Both the position numbers and the translations under genes were made by a program. Shown here piece after piece: positions 41,777 through 51,192 of a stretch of DNA of 64,000 nt; the first letter of the stretch is position 1; every line of letters starts with the position of its first letter. Location: positions 124,001-188,000 of the forward strand of contig NZ_SOFG01000004.1 of assembly GCF_004402485.1 (NCBI RefSeq), read 5' to 3'. This DNA comes from Cryobacterium algoricola (GTDB lineage: Bacteria; Actinomycetota; Actinomycetes; Actinomycetales; Microbacteriaceae). The notes beneath the pieces are model-generated. The model was not told the origin of the DNA. It did no database searches and saw only the letters and a list, made by a program, of their open reading frames with translations.

Positions 41777-43177
41777 ATGAGCACGACTGAAGTGGGTTTC
41801 CGGTCCGCACGCGGCCCGATCCTGATCGCCCTGATGCTGACGACGGGGCTCGTGGCGATCGACGCGACGATCCTCGCGACAGCCGTGCCGACGATCGTCG
41901 GCGACCTCGGCGGCTTCGCCCAGTTCCCCTGGCTGTTCTCGATCTACCTGCTCGCCCAGGCCGTCTCCGTGCCCGTGTACGCGAAGCTCTCGGACACGCT
42001 CGGCCGGAAACCGATCGTGATGATCGGCATCGGCCTGTTCCTGCTCGGTTCCGTGCTCTGCGGCCTGGCGTGGAGCATGCCGGCCCTGATCGCTTTCCGG
42101 GCGATCCAGGGCCTCGGAGCCGGAGCCGTTCAGCCGATGGCGATCACGATCGCGGGCGACATCTACACCGTCGTCGAGCGGGCGAAGGTGCAGGGCTACC
42201 TCGCGAGCGTCTGGGCGATCTCCTCCGTGGTGGGCCCGAGCCTCGGCGGGATTTTCTCGCAGTTCCTGTCCTGGCGGTGGATCTTCTTCGTGAACATCCC
42301 GCTGTGCCTCATCGCGGCGTGGATGCTGCAGCGCACCTTCCACGAGACGGTCACGGTCCGCCGCCACCGGGTCGACTACCTCGGCGCGATCCTCCTGACG
42401 TCCGCGCTCACGCTGCTCATCCTCGCGGTCCTCGAGGGAGGGCAGGCATGGGCCTGGGACTCCGTACCGAGCATCGCGGCCTTCTCGACCGGGGCCGTGC
42501 TCCTCGTGCTGTTCGGGTTCGCGGAGCGTCGAGCCGCAGAACCCGTACTGCCGCTCTGGGCGTTCAGCCGACGCCTGCTGCTCAGCACCGCGCTCATCTC
42601 GGTCGGCGTCGGAGCCATCCTGATCGGGCTGACCTCGTTCGTGCCGACCTACCTCGAAGGTGTGCTCGGCACTCCGCCCCTCGTCGCCGGGCTAGCACTC
42701 GCCGCGCTCACGGTCGGCTGGCCAATCTCCGCGGCACTGTCCGGCCGGTTCTACCTCAGGATCGGATTCCGGAACACGGCGCTGATCGGCGTCACGATCG
42801 TGCTGATCGGCGCGCTGATCCTCGCGGGCACGGCCGGTACGCCGCTTCTCGGCGTGACGGCGCTCAGTTGTTTCGTGGTGGGCCTGGGTCTCGGCCTCGT
42901 CGCGACTCCGACCCTGATCGCCGCGCAGTCGAGCGTCGAATGGGACGAGCGCGGGGTCGTGACCGGCGCGAACCTGTTCTCCCGGTCCATCGGCAGCGCC
43001 GTCGGCGTGGCGATCTTCGGGGCCGTTGCGAACGCCATCATCGGTGCGTCGGCTTCGGGCGTGCGGGATGCCGCGAGCGTGCAGGCGGCATCCGCTGCCG
43101 TCTTCGTCGCGGTCGCCATCACAGCCGCCCTGACCGTGGTCGCCGCGGTCTCGATGCCCCGGCGCACCGCCGGGTGA
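41777..43177 (+). CDS. DHA2-type MFS drug transporter (EmrB/QacA-like)
   Basis: A 466-residue membrane protein with about 14 hydrophobic segments. Motif D1 in TM1 (LVAIDATILATAVPTIVGDL), motif A in the TM2-TM3 loop (KLSDTLGRKP) and motif C in TM5 (SVVGPSLGGIFSQFLSWRWIFFVNIP) mark a proton-coupled drug exporter of the 14-TM DHA2 group. GGAGG 7 nt upstream fixes the ATG. It is preceded by a structured leader. The drug range cannot be told from sequence. Confidence 0.92.
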   Translation: MSTTEVGFRSARGPILIALMLTTGLVAIDATILATAVPTIVGDLGGFAQFPWLFSIYLLAQAVSVPVYAKLSDTLGRKPIVMIGIGLFLLGSVLCGLAWSMPALIAFRAIQGLGAGAVQPMAITIAGDIYTVVERAKVQGYLASVWAISSVVGPSLGGIFSQFLSWRWIFFVNIPLCLIAAWMLQRTFHETVTVRRHRVDYLGAILLTSALTLLILAVLEGGQAWAWDSVPSIAAFSTGAVLLVLFGFAERRAAEPVLPLWAFSRRLLLSTALISVGVGAILIGLTSFVPTYLEGVLGTPPLVAGLALAALTVGWPISAALSGRFYLRIGFRNTALIGVTIVLIGALILAGTAGTPLLGVTALSCFVVGLGLGLVATPTLIAAQSSVEWDERGVVTGANLFSRSIGSAVGVAIFGAVANAIIGASASGVRDAASVQAASAAVFVAVAITAALTVVAAVSMPRRTAG

Positions 43178-43189
43178 GGCGGGGACAGG

Positions 43190-43552
43190 TCAGGGAGTTT
43201 CGTCGACGATTCCGATGAAGCGGGTACCGATGCCGTCGACCTCTGTGCGGCTGAGACCGGCAGCGGGGTCCGGAAGTTCGTCCGCGCCATGGTCATCGCA
43301 GGTCAGGTAGGTGAAGGCCGGCCACCATTTCTTCGGGCGGGCCGCCTCCGAGAAGCCGCAGACGTCGCAACGGAGTTCGACCCAGACCGGCTTCTTGCCC
43401 GTGCGGTTGGCCCGAGACTGCACCAGCCAGTCCGGCGGGTTGCTTTCGATCGCGGCCAGTTCGGCCTCGGTCAGGCGCGCGGGGAGGTCGTGTCGTTGCG
43501 CCATCTCGAGCGGAATATCCAGACGCAGTGCGGCCATTCTTCTCGTAATCAT
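43190..43552 (-). CDS. Conserved hypothetical protein with possible zinc site
   Basis: About 120 residues, not recognised. The middle has NPPDWLVQSRANRTGKKPVWVELRC, then CDVCGF, and later TCDDHG; three Cys and a His at these positions could bind zinc. It ends in an acidic stretch. Starts at TTG 43561, ATG 43552 and ATG 43537 are in frame; TATCCT 8 nt upstream of 43552 favours the second. It lies between the MFS gene (convergent) and the APC permease (divergent). Confidence 0.7.
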   Translation of the reverse strand: MITRRMAALRLDIPLEMAQRHDLPARLTEAELAAIESNPPDWLVQSRANRTGKKPVWVELRCDVCGFSEAARPKKWWPAFTYLTCDDHGADELPDPAAGLSRTEVDGIGTRFIGIVDETP

Positions 43553-43641
43553 CGTGTTCAAGGATAATCGCCGCCGGGCCTCTCGTGCGCGTATGCTAAT
43601 GCCTGCACTGCGCGACTTCCAGACCAGTAAGGGCCCCTCGT

Positions 43642-45612
43642 ATGCCTCACTCCTCGACGGAGGCCGGCTCCACCGCTGCTCCCCGACCCGTTCCCACCCG
43701 GCGGGACCGCCTGTCGCACTGGCTCCTGCAGGACAGCGAGCGTCCGCACCAGGGTCCGCACGCCCGCACCGCGGAGAAGACGCACAGCTGGTGGCGCGTC
43801 ATGTGCCTCACCGGCGTCGACTACTTCTCCACGCTCGGCTACCAGCCCGCCATCGCCGCACTCGCGGCGGGCCTGCTGTCCCCGTTCGCGACGATCGTCC
43901 TCGTCCTGCTGACCCTGCTCGGCGCGCTCCCGGTCTACCGAAGGGTCGCCCGCGAGAGCTTCAACGGTTCCGGGTCCATCCACATGCTCGAACACCTCCT
44001 GCCCTGGTGGGCAGGCAAGCTCTTCGTCCTCGCCCTGCTCGGCTTCGCGGCGACCGACTTCATGATCACGATCACCCTCTCCGCTGCGGATGCCACGGCA
44101 CACGCCATCGAGAATCCGTTCGCCCCCGAGTGGTTCCACGGCAATGAGATCGGCATCACCCTCGCCCTGATCTCACTCCTCGCAATCGTCTTCCTCAAGG
44201 GCTTCAAGGAGGCGATCGGCATCGCCGTCGTGCTCGTCGGCGTCTACCTCGCGCTCAACCTCGTGGTGGTGTTCGTCTCCCTGGCTCAGATCGCGAGCCA
44301 GCCGGTGATGATCACCGACTGGTGGAGCGCACTCAACGCCCAGCACGGTGATCCGCTGATCATGGTCGGGATCGCCCTGATCGTCTTCCCGAAGCTCGCG
44401 CTCGGCCTCTCGGGCTTCGAGACCGGCGTCGCCGTGATGCCGCAGATCACCGGGGACCCGACCGACACCCCCGAGCGCCCCGCCGGGCGGATCAGAGGGG
44501 CCGGCCGCCTGCTGACCACGGCCGCCGTGATCATGAGCGGTTTCCTGATCCTGACGAGCTTCATGACGACGTTCCTGATCCCCCAGGCCGAATTCCAGCC
44601 CGGCGGCCAGGCGAACGGACGCGCGCTTGCATACCTCGCGCACGAGTTCCTCGGCCCGGTGTTCGGAACCGTGTACGACATCAGCACGATCTGCATCCTC
44701 TGGTTCGCCGGGGCATCCGCCATGGCCGGCCTGCTCAACCTCGTGCCCCGGTACCTGCCGCGATACGGTATGGCCCCGCAGTGGGCCCGCGCCGTGCGGC
44801 CGCTCGTGCTCGTCTTCACCGCGATCGCGTTCATCATCACGGTCGTCTTCCAGGCCAGCGTCGACGCCCAGGGCGGCGCATACGCAACGGGCGTTCTCGT
44901 GCTGATCACCTCGGCGTCCGCCGCGGTGACCCTGTCGGCCCGCCGACAGGGCCAGCGCAAGCGCACGATCGGCTTCGGAATCATCGCCCTCGTCTTCGCG
45001 TACACGACCGTGCTCAACGTCATCGAACGCCCGGACGGCCTGCGCATCGCCGGGCTGTTCATCGCCGGGATCCTGCTGATCTCGCTGATCTCCCGGGTGC
45101 GCCGTTCCTTCCAGCTGCGGGCGACATCCGTTGCGCTTGACGAGACGGCCCTCGCGTTCGTCAAGGCGGATGCAGCGGACGGCGCCGTCCGGGTCATCGC
45201 CAACGAACCGGACGACGGCAGCGAACACGAATACCGGCACAAGGACCTCGACGAACGCCGGTACTCGCACATTCCCCGCGACTCGCAGACGATCTTCCTC
45301 GAGGTGCACGGCACAGACTCCTCCGAATTCGAGGAAGACCTCCTCGTGCGCGGAGTGGTCAAGCACGGCTACCGCGTCCTCGAGGTCTACAGCGGGAACA
45401 TCCCCAACACCCTGGCCTCCGTGCTCCTCGAGATCCGCGACGTGACCGGCGTCGTCCCCACGATCTACTTCGAGTGGACGGAGGGCAGCCCGATTTCCAA
45501 CATGGCCAGGTTCCTGTTCTTCGGAAACGGCGAGGTCGCACCGGTGACCCGCGAGGTGCTCCGTGTCGCCGAGCGCGACGTCAAGCGCCGGCCGGCGGTG
45601 CACGTCAGCTGA
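43642..45612 (+). CDS. APC-superfamily permease with cytoplasmic C-terminal domain
   Basis: A 656-residue protein. An N-terminal cytoplasmic region (about 50 residues) precedes about 11-12 transmembrane segments ([65 protein letters not shown]). The last 140 residues are a soluble domain containing [15 protein letters not shown] and [20 protein letters not shown]. The membrane part is an amino-acid/polyamine/organocation-type transporter; the substrate is open, and the tail is probably regulatory. AGTAAGGG is upstream of the ATG; TATGCT near 43594 may be the -10. Confidence 0.85.
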   Translation: MPHSSTEAGSTAAPRPVPTRRDRLSHWLLQDSERPHQGPHARTAEKTHSWWRVMCLTGVDYFSTLGYQPAIAALAAGLLSPFATIVLVLLTLLGALPVYRRVARESFNGSGSIHMLEHLLPWWAGKLFVLALLGFAATDFMITITLSAADATAHAIENPFAPEWFHGNEIGITLALISLLAIVFLKGFKEAIGIAVVLVGVYLALNLVVVFVSLAQIASQPVMITDWWSALNAQHGDPLIMVGIALIVFPKLALGLSGFETGVAVMPQITGDPTDTPERPAGRIRGAGRLLTTAAVIMSGFLILTSFMTTFLIPQAEFQPGGQANGRALAYLAHEFLGPVFGTVYDISTICILWFAGASAMAGLLNLVPRYLPRYGMAPQWARAVRPLVLVFTAIAFIITVVFQASVDAQGGAYATGVLVLITSASAAVTLSARRQGQRKRTIGFGIIALVFAYTTVLNVIERPDGLRIAGLFIAGILLISLISRVRRSFQLRATSVALDETALAFVKADAADGAVRVIANEPDDGSEHEYRHKDLDERRYSHIPRDSQTIFLEVHGTDSSEFEEDLLVRGVVKHGYRVLEVYSGNIPNTLASVLLEIRDVTGVVPTIYFEWTEGSPISNMARFLFFGNGEVAPVTREVLRVAERDVKRRPAVHVS

Positions 45613-45667
45613 CCTGACTGGCGCGGGTGCTATGCCGGGAGAGCGGGACCCGGCTAGTGTCGGCTCC

Positions 45668-46534
45668 ATGAGCGCGAGTGCGACACCGCCGGCACGACCA
45701 CCAGTACCGCCCCAGCCCGCAGGACCAACCCCGCCCACCGCATCGCAGCAGCCGGCCCCGCGCCGCCGGGGCCGCGCGGGCCTCATCGTCGCCGTCGTCG
45801 TGCTCGGCCTCGTCATCCTGACCGGGGCGGGACTGCTCATCGCCCTGTTCACCGGCGGCTCGCTCGGCGCACCCGTCCATCTCGCAGCGGATGCCGAAGC
45901 CGGGTCGAGCGTGGACGTCCGGGTCCCGAACGCCGCCCTCCGCTTCGAGCCCAGCCCCGATTCCCAGGTGCACGTTCGGGCAGACGGCAGTTCGCTCGGC
46001 GCCACCCCGACGCTGGAGATCGGCACGGCGAACGGCGTGACCGAGGTGACCGGGGGCTGCCCGAGCCAGTGGTTCGGCCTGTGCTCCCTGAACATGACGG
46101 TGTCCCTGCCCGCGGGACTCTCCCTCACGGCGGACGGGGTGAACGGGCAGATCGAAGTGTCCGGGCTCACCGGCGCGCTCAGGCTGACGACCACGAACGG
46201 AGCCATCGAGACGACGGGGTCCCTGGGCCGAGTCGAGGTCCACACCACCAACGGCGCGGTCAGGGTGCGCGATGCCGGTTCCCGCCGAGTGGTGGCCACG
46301 ACCACGAACGGAGCCGTCGAGGTCGACTTCCGGGATGCCCCTGAGGCCGTCGAGGCGCGCAGCACCAACGGTTCGGTCACGGTCCGCATGCCGGCAGCCG
46401 GACTCGCCTACCTCGTCGACGCGCGGACGACGAACGGGAACGTCGACACCGGCTCCGTCCCGAGCGATCCCTCCGCGCGCCGCACCGTCATCGCCCAGAC
46501 CACCAACGGAGACGTGACGGTCACGACCGGCTGA
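45668..46534 (+). CDS. DUF4097-type beta-repeat membrane protein
   Basis: A 288-residue protein. A Pro-rich cytoplasmic N-terminus and one transmembrane segment (about 38-62) are followed by an extracytoplasmic region with repeated TTNG units (TTNGAIETTG, TTNGAVRV, TTNGAVEV, STNGSVTV, TTNGNVDT, TTNGDVTV) spaced 18-22 residues apart, which should form a right-handed beta-helix (DUF4097 type). One CPSQWFGLC disulfide candidate is present. TAGTGT ends 7 nt before the ATG, predicting a leaderless transcript. Function unknown. Confidence 0.82.
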   Translation: MSASATPPARPPVPPQPAGPTPPTASQQPAPRRRGRAGLIVAVVVLGLVILTGAGLLIALFTGGSLGAPVHLAADAEAGSSVDVRVPNAALRFEPSPDSQVHVRADGSSLGATPTLEIGTANGVTEVTGGCPSQWFGLCSLNMTVSLPAGLSLTADGVNGQIEVSGLTGALRLTTTNGAIETTGSLGRVEVHTTNGAVRVRDAGSRRVVATTTNGAVEVDFRDAPEAVEARSTNGSVTVRMPAAGLAYLVDARTTNGNVDTGSVPSDPSARRTVIAQTTNGDVTVTTG

Positions 46535-46595
46535 CCCGGCTGCGGCAGCGGCAGCGGCAGCCGGCACCGGGAGCGGGCCATGGAACAATGGACCC

Positions 46596-47471
46596 ATGCC
46601 AGACAGCCTCCCTCCCCTCGGCCTCCTCCTCGACGTCGACGGGCCGATCGCCAGTCCGGTCACCCGAACCATCCGGCGGGACAGCATCATCGCCGACCTG
46701 ATCACGCTCGCCGCCGCGAATGTACCGATCGCCTTCATCACAGGTCGGTCGGCGCTCTTCATCCGCGAGCAGGTCATCACCCCCCTCCTCGCCGCCGGCC
46801 TGCCGGAGACCATGCGCATGTACGGTGTCTGCGAGAAGGGCGCCGTGTGGTTCCCGATCACCGCAGCGGGCATGGGCCCGGTGGTCGTCGACCCGAGTGT
46901 CGCACTGCCGGCGGCCGCCGTCGACGCGATCCGTTCGCTCGTGCACGACCGTTTCGCCGACACGATGTTCTTCGACGAGACCAAGGAGGCCATGGTGTCC
47001 GTCGAACAGCGCACGGATGCCGCCGACGCGGACTACGCAGCGGCCGCGGCCGACTTCAACGAGGCATCCTTCACGATCCTCACGGGCCTCGGGCTCGGGG
47101 TCCGCTTCGGCGACCGGGTCGCACCGGATACGTCCGGCGCCGTGCCGTTCCGGATCGATCCGACGATCATCTCGACGGACATCGAGTCCGTCACGCTCGA
47201 CAAGGACCACGGCGCCGAACGGGCCCTCGCCTTCTTCGCCGAGTCCGGGCCGCTCCCCCGGGTCTGGCGCTCCGTCGGCGACTCCCGCAGTGACTACCTG
47301 ATGGCGGACCACCTGCACACAGCAGGGTACGAGGTCGCCCACGTGGACGTGCGCCCGTCCGACGGGGTCCTCGACCGGCCGTACCCCGTGATCACCGAGG
47401 GTGACCTGATCCACGACGCCGCCGGTGCGGCGTTCCTGGCCTACTGGGTCACCAAGCTCGGCCTCCGCTAG
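46596..47471 (+). CDS. HAD-superfamily hydrolase (trehalose-phosphatase/sucrose-phosphatase-like fold)
   Basis: A 291-residue cytoplasmic protein. Motif I is LLLDVDGPIASP with the two Asp residues, motif II FITGRS, a Lys in TLDKDHGAERAL and motif IV VGDSRSDYLMAD. The type II cap lies between motifs II and III. It probably acts on a sugar phosphate, but the substrate is unknown and no trehalose synthase gene is close. Three GGCAGC units lie just upstream (46544-46561). AACAAT lies 6 nt before the ATG. Confidence 0.82.
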   Translation: MPDSLPPLGLLLDVDGPIASPVTRTIRRDSIIADLITLAAANVPIAFITGRSALFIREQVITPLLAAGLPETMRMYGVCEKGAVWFPITAAGMGPVVVDPSVALPAAAVDAIRSLVHDRFADTMFFDETKEAMVSVEQRTDAADADYAAAAADFNEASFTILTGLGLGVRFGDRVAPDTSGAVPFRIDPTIISTDIESVTLDKDHGAERALAFFAESGPLPRVWRSVGDSRSDYLMADHLHTAGYEVAHVDVRPSDGVLDRPYPVITEGDLIHDAAGAAFLAYWVTKLGLR

Positions 47472-47480
47472 GCCGAACGA

Positions 47481-48422
47481 CTAGTCCGTGACGAAGCGGA
47501 TGCCGTCCTGAAGGCGGCTGCGCAGGTCGAACACCTTCTCGAAGCTGCCGCGATCCATCCCCGGCAACCCCTCGCGGAGCAGCCCGACGAGCCGCGACCG
47601 CGGAATCACGACGACCGTCGGACGCCGGCCACGGCCGGGCACCGCAAGGGGCTCGACCAGGGCGTCGTCGGGCAGCACGACGACGAGGGCGGTGAAGCGC
47701 ACGCCGAGGGAACGGGAGAGCGCCCGCGCGGCGTCCTCGAATTCGTGCACGGGACGGTCCTCCGGCCGCAGGGTCTCCGCGATGAGCTCGCCGCGGCGGA
47801 GTTCGACGGGGGCGCCCCAGTCCTCGGAGAGGATCGCGAACAGGCCGGCCGGGCCGAGGACGACGTGGTCGATCGGGTCAGGGTGCGAACCCGCGAGCAC
47901 GTCGTGCCACGCCGTGTAGCCGATGCCGAGCAGGGAGACGAGGTGGGCCGTCGATTCCTGGGCAAGGGCGCGGGCCAGGCAGTGCCGGATCTCCCGGGGT
48001 GCAGAACGGACGAGCTGGGGAGCGTATGGGTCCTCGATGACGGTGCCGCGGCCGACCCACTCGCGCAGGAGCTCGAGGTACCGCTGCCTGGCGTGCCCGC
48101 CCGGGTGTCCGTACATCCGCGCACGGGGGCCCGTCGCCGCGGACGACGCACGGGGCGACCCGGAGGATGAGGCGGAACCGGCGTGCGCGGTCGCGGGATC
48201 GTTGTCCGGGTACCGGCGCCGGTCGTAGTCCGCCCGGCTCTCGGGGTTGCCGATCCGTTCCCACGCCACCTGGACGGCCTGGAAGTCGGCAGCGTGACCC
48301 CCGACATCCGGGTGCGTGAGACGCAGTCGTTTGCGATAGGCGCGCCGCAATTCCTCGCTGGTCGCCTCCGGGCTCACGCCCAGCACCTCGTATGGCGATG
48401 CCGCGGCCGGGCTCTCTGACAT
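47481..48422 (-). CDS. J-domain protein with NERD-like C-terminal domain
   Basis: A 313-residue protein. Residues 8-70 form a J domain with the HPD motif (PYEVLGVSPEATSEELRRAYRKRLRLTHPDVGG), which should stimulate an Hsp70 ATPase. A Ser/Ala/Gly-rich linker follows. The C-terminal part, from about residue 120, contains DHVVLGPAGLFAILSEDW, which resembles the start of the NERD nuclease-related domain, though catalytic Lys/Glu residues are not clearly retained. There are no Cys-rich repeats or DnaJ C domain, so it is not the general DnaJ. A large hyphenated palindrome lies in its upstream region. Confidence 0.8.
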   Translation of the reverse strand: MSESPAAASPYEVLGVSPEATSEELRRAYRKRLRLTHPDVGGHAADFQAVQVAWERIGNPESRADYDRRRYPDNDPATAHAGSASSSGSPRASSAATGPRARMYGHPGGHARQRYLELLREWVGRGTVIEDPYAPQLVRSAPREIRHCLARALAQESTAHLVSLLGIGYTAWHDVLAGSHPDPIDHVVLGPAGLFAILSEDWGAPVELRRGELIAETLRPEDRPVHEFEDAARALSRSLGVRFTALVVVLPDDALVEPLAVPGRGRRPTVVVIPRSRLVGLLREGLPGMDRGSFEKVFDLRSRLQDGIRFVTD

Positions 48423-48484
48423 CCTCGCGGTCTCTTTCGTTCGATCGGGTGCGGTACGACGCAGTAGTCCTGGGTCTGTACTTG

Positions 48485-48523
48485 GTCAGACACAGGTCCG
48501 ACCCGGTCAGACCTGTGTCTGAC
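48485..48523. promoter_or_regulatory. Hyphenated 14-bp inverted repeat, candidate operator in a divergent promoter
   Basis: GTCAGACACAGGTC (48485-48498) is the exact reverse complement of 48510-48523, with 11 nt between. Within it GGTCAGACC (48505-48513) is itself a palindrome and GGTCAGAC occurs twice in direct orientation (48484, 48505). It lies between divergent genes (J-domain protein and DUF1345), so a regulator site is more likely than a terminator. Confidence 0.65.
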
Positions 48524-48611
48524 GTTCTCTTCACCCTATCGAGCGATTCTGGCATCTCGCCCCACCCGTGCCGCTCACGGACTCCGAGAGGATCTGTGGG
48601 ACGATCGGGCC

Positions 48612-49262
48612 ATGAAGACCTGGGAAACCCTGCGGGTGCGTCGCTCGAGCACCCGCCTGATCGTGATGGCCGTGATCGGCATAACCGCGGCACTCGTCAC
48701 GTCGATCTGGGGCGACTGGGTGCTCACCCCGATCGTGGGCTGGGCGGCCGCGTGCGTCACCTTCATCGGCTGGGTCTGGCTCGTGATCGCGCCGATGGAC
48801 GCCGCGACGACCGCGAGCCACGCGACGCGCGAGGACCCGTCCCGCGGCGTATCGGACCTGCTCGTGCTCCTGATCAGCCTCGCAAGCCTCGGCGCCCTCG
48901 GCCTCCTCCTCATCGAGACGCATTCCACGACGGGGGCAGCGCAGGTCGTGCTCGCCCTGGTGTCCGTGCTGAGCGTCGTCCTGTCCTGGACGCTGCTGCA
49001 CACCTTGTTCACCCTGCGCTATGCCCGGCTCTACTACGAGGGAGCGGATGGCGGGATCGAGTTCAACCAGAACGAACCGCCGAGCTACGGGGACTTCGCC
49101 TATCTCGCATTCACCCTGGGGATGACCTTCCAGGTGTCGGACACCAACCTGCAGACGCACGCCATCCGGATGACGGCGCTCCGCCACGGACTGCTGTCCT
49201 ACCTCTTCGGATCCGTCATCCTCGCGACGATGATCAATCTCGTCGCCGGGCTGCTGCACTGA
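48612..49262 (+). CDS. DUF1345 membrane protein
   Basis: A 216-residue protein with about five hydrophobic segments (near residues 16-34, 38-60, 82-100, 108-132 and 190-212). The loop before the last segment reads PPSYGDFAYLAFTLGMTFQVSDT, the signature of DUF1345. Function unknown; it occurs broadly in actinobacteria and proteobacteria. GACGAT 6 nt before the ATG may be a poor -10 for a leaderless start. Confidence 0.88.
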   Translation: MKTWETLRVRRSSTRLIVMAVIGITAALVTSIWGDWVLTPIVGWAAACVTFIGWVWLVIAPMDAATTASHATREDPSRGVSDLLVLLISLASLGALGLLLIETHSTTGAAQVVLALVSVLSVVLSWTLLHTLFTLRYARLYYEGADGGIEFNQNEPPSYGDFAYLAFTLGMTFQVSDTNLQTHAIRMTALRHGLLSYLFGSVILATMINLVAGLLH

Positions 49263-49278
49263 GCGGGGACCTGGCCGT

Positions 49279-50124
49279 TCAGCCGGCGAACTCCCGCACG
49301 GGCAGACCGGGGACCCCGGCATCCACCCGGAACAGCGATCCGGCGAGGGCCTCTTCTCCCTCGTCGAGGCCTTCCCGGGAGGTTGTGATGAAGAGCTCGT
49401 CGAGGTTCGGTCCGCCGAAGGTGCATGCGGTGACGCGGCTCGCGGCGACCTCGACGACAGCGTCGAGCCTGCCATCCGGCGTATAGCGGTGCACGGCACT
49501 CCCGCCGTAGAGGGCCACCCAGACCCCGCCCTGGCTGTCCACCGTAAGGCCGTCCGGAAAGCCCGTTTCCGCGGGGATCTCGACGAAGCTGCGGAGGCCG
49601 GTCAGGCCCGTCTCGGCGCTGTAGTCGAACACGGCGATCCGGCCGGTCGCGGTGTCGTTGTAGTAGGCGAGGGAACCGTCGGGGCTCCAGTCCAGTCCGT
49701 TGGAGATCGTCAGTCCCGTCAGGACGACGTCGACGGAGCCGTCCGGATCGAGGCGGCGGAGCGAACCGGCGCCCGGGTGCTGGTCGAATGCCATGGATCC
49801 GCAGTAAAAACGGCCGTCCGGATCGCATCCGCCTTCATTGAGCCGCAGGAGCTGGTCGCTCCAGAGCTCCCCGAGCTCGGTGATCGTGCCGTCGGTGCTC
49901 TCGAGGGCGAAACCGCGCTGCAGGGCCAGGACGGCACCGCCCGCCCGGCGCGGCCGCACGGTCACGACCATGCTGCCGACGTGCCTGCGGTGCACGGTGT
50001 CGCCGTCGAGCGAGAGGATGTCTCCCGCGAACATGTCGAGCCAGCGCAGGCCGCCCCACGAGGGGCACCACACGGGGCCCTCGCCGTGGAAGGCGAGCGG
50101 ATCGGTACGCTGTTCGGCCTGCAT
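49279..50124 (-). CDS. SMP-30/gluconolactonase-like protein
   Basis: A 281-residue six-bladed beta-propeller enzyme. HGEGPVW carries the metal-binding Glu, RLNEGGCDPDGRFYCGSM a substrate-site Asn, TISNGLDWSPDG the metal Asn and FPDGLTVD the catalytic Asp. It is likely a divalent-metal-dependent sugar lactonase. ATG at 50124, without a strong ribosome site. It follows a small membrane-protein gene by 9 nt and is probably co-transcribed with it. Confidence 0.9.
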   Translation of the reverse strand: MQAEQRTDPLAFHGEGPVWCPSWGGLRWLDMFAGDILSLDGDTVHRRHVGSMVVTVRPRRAGGAVLALQRGFALESTDGTITELGELWSDQLLRLNEGGCDPDGRFYCGSMAFDQHPGAGSLRRLDPDGSVDVVLTGLTISNGLDWSPDGSLAYYNDTATGRIAVFDYSAETGLTGLRSFVEIPAETGFPDGLTVDSQGGVWVALYGGSAVHRYTPDGRLDAVVEVAASRVTACTFGGPNLDELFITTSREGLDEGEEALAGSLFRVDAGVPGLPVREFAG

Positions 50125-50133
50125 GGATCGCGC

Positions 50134-50298
50134 TCAGTCGCGCAGGATCTGGACGGGAATCGCCACGGCGAGGGCCACGCAGAGGATCCCGCCGAAGAAG
50201 ATCGGCAGCTGGCCGGCGGTGACGGTGAAGGCGAACCCGAAGAGCCACAGTCCGAAGACGAACACGGCCATCGCGAAGATGAAGGCGACAACATTCAT
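50134..50298 (-). CDS. Small two-segment membrane protein
   Basis: A 54-residue protein consisting of two transmembrane helices (about 4-24 and 28-50) with almost no loops; it ends in VQILRD. The ATG at 50298 has GGAAAGGAC 8 nt upstream, which decides the start over an in-frame codon at 50343. It precedes the lactonase gene by 9 nt. No function known. Confidence 0.72.
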   Translation of the reverse strand: MNVVAFIFAMAVFVFGLWLFGFAFTVTAGQLPIFFGGILCVALAVAIPVQILRD

Positions 50299-50418
50299 GG
50301 GAAGAGTCCTTTCCAGAGCGGCCCGGCCGTTCCGCGCCACCACGAGCGTAACCGGTCACGGTACGGGCGCGGGGGCCGGATCGTCACCGGCCGGAGGGCC
50401 GGATGGTCGGCGGCCGGA

Positions 50419-51117
50419 TCAGGCCACTGGTTCGATCAGTTCCGGACCGTTGCCGGTGAGCGGTGCGACCTCATGGAACCGCAGTCCCTCCACCGACTCC
50501 GCAGAGGCGCCGACAGCAGCGTCCACGAACTCCTGATCGCCGACGGTGTGCGGGTCGAGCCATTGGTCCCAGGTCTCCTCCGGGAGCACGACGGGCATCC
50601 GCTCGTGAAGGCCCCTCAGGCGGCCGGTCGCCTCCTGGGTCAGGATCGTCGCGCTCAGCACCCAGCGCGCCGGGTCGTCTTCCGCGAGGTCCGGGTTGCG
50701 CCACCAGGCATAGAGACCGGCGAGGGCGAGGGGCAGCCCGTCGTCCGAATGCACGAAATACGGGGTCTTGACGGTGCCCTCCGTGCGCCATTCGTAGTAG
50801 CCGGTGGCCGGAACGAGGGCGCGCCTGGACGCAAGCGACGGCTGGAACGTGGCCTTCTCCCCCACGGTCTCCGACCGGGCGTTGAAGGTCGGGAACTTCG
50901 ACACGAGCGCCGTCGCGAAGGAGGGCACGAGCGACCAGCGTGCAGACTCGAGCCTGCGCACGACACTGCCGGATTTCGCCGACTCGAGCACGATCGGAAT
51001 CCGCTCGGTCGGCGCGATGTTCCACGACGGCTCCGGGAGGTTCTCGCCCTCGTGCTCGACGTCGAACATCGCGGCGAGGTCCGGCGCCGTGTCCGTGATG
51101 ATGAATCGACCGCACAT
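50419..51117 (-). CDS. YedK/HMCES-type SOS-response-associated protein
   Basis: A 232-residue protein of the SRAP family. The catalytic Cys2 is exposed after Met removal (MCGRF). Other active-site residues are Asn in WNIAPTE, Arg in FNARSETV, Glu in GYYEWRT and His in LHERMPV. SRAP proteins cross-link covalently to abasic sites in single-stranded DNA and protect them. TAGCCT lies 6 nt before the ATG (leaderless). It is divergent from the LexA-controlled imuA' gene with about 110 bp between; no LexA box of its own is evident. Confidence 0.94.
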   Translation of the reverse strand: MCGRFIITDTAPDLAAMFDVEHEGENLPEPSWNIAPTERIPIVLESAKSGSVVRRLESARWSLVPSFATALVSKFPTFNARSETVGEKATFQPSLASRRALVPATGYYEWRTEGTVKTPYFVHSDDGLPLALAGLYAWWRNPDLAEDDPARWVLSATILTQEATGRLRGLHERMPVVLPEETWDQWLDPHTVGDQEFVDAAVGASAESVEGLRFHEVAPLTGNGPELIEPVA

Positions 51118-51192
51118 GACCTCAGGCTAGCGCGGCCCACCGACATCCCTCGCCCGGGGCTCCCCCAGGTGCTGCGCCCGCACCCGGCCCCC

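Noticed and set aside
46544-46561. GGCAGC triplet repeat upstream of the HAD gene
   Set aside because: Only three short units in non-coding DNA; no functional signal.
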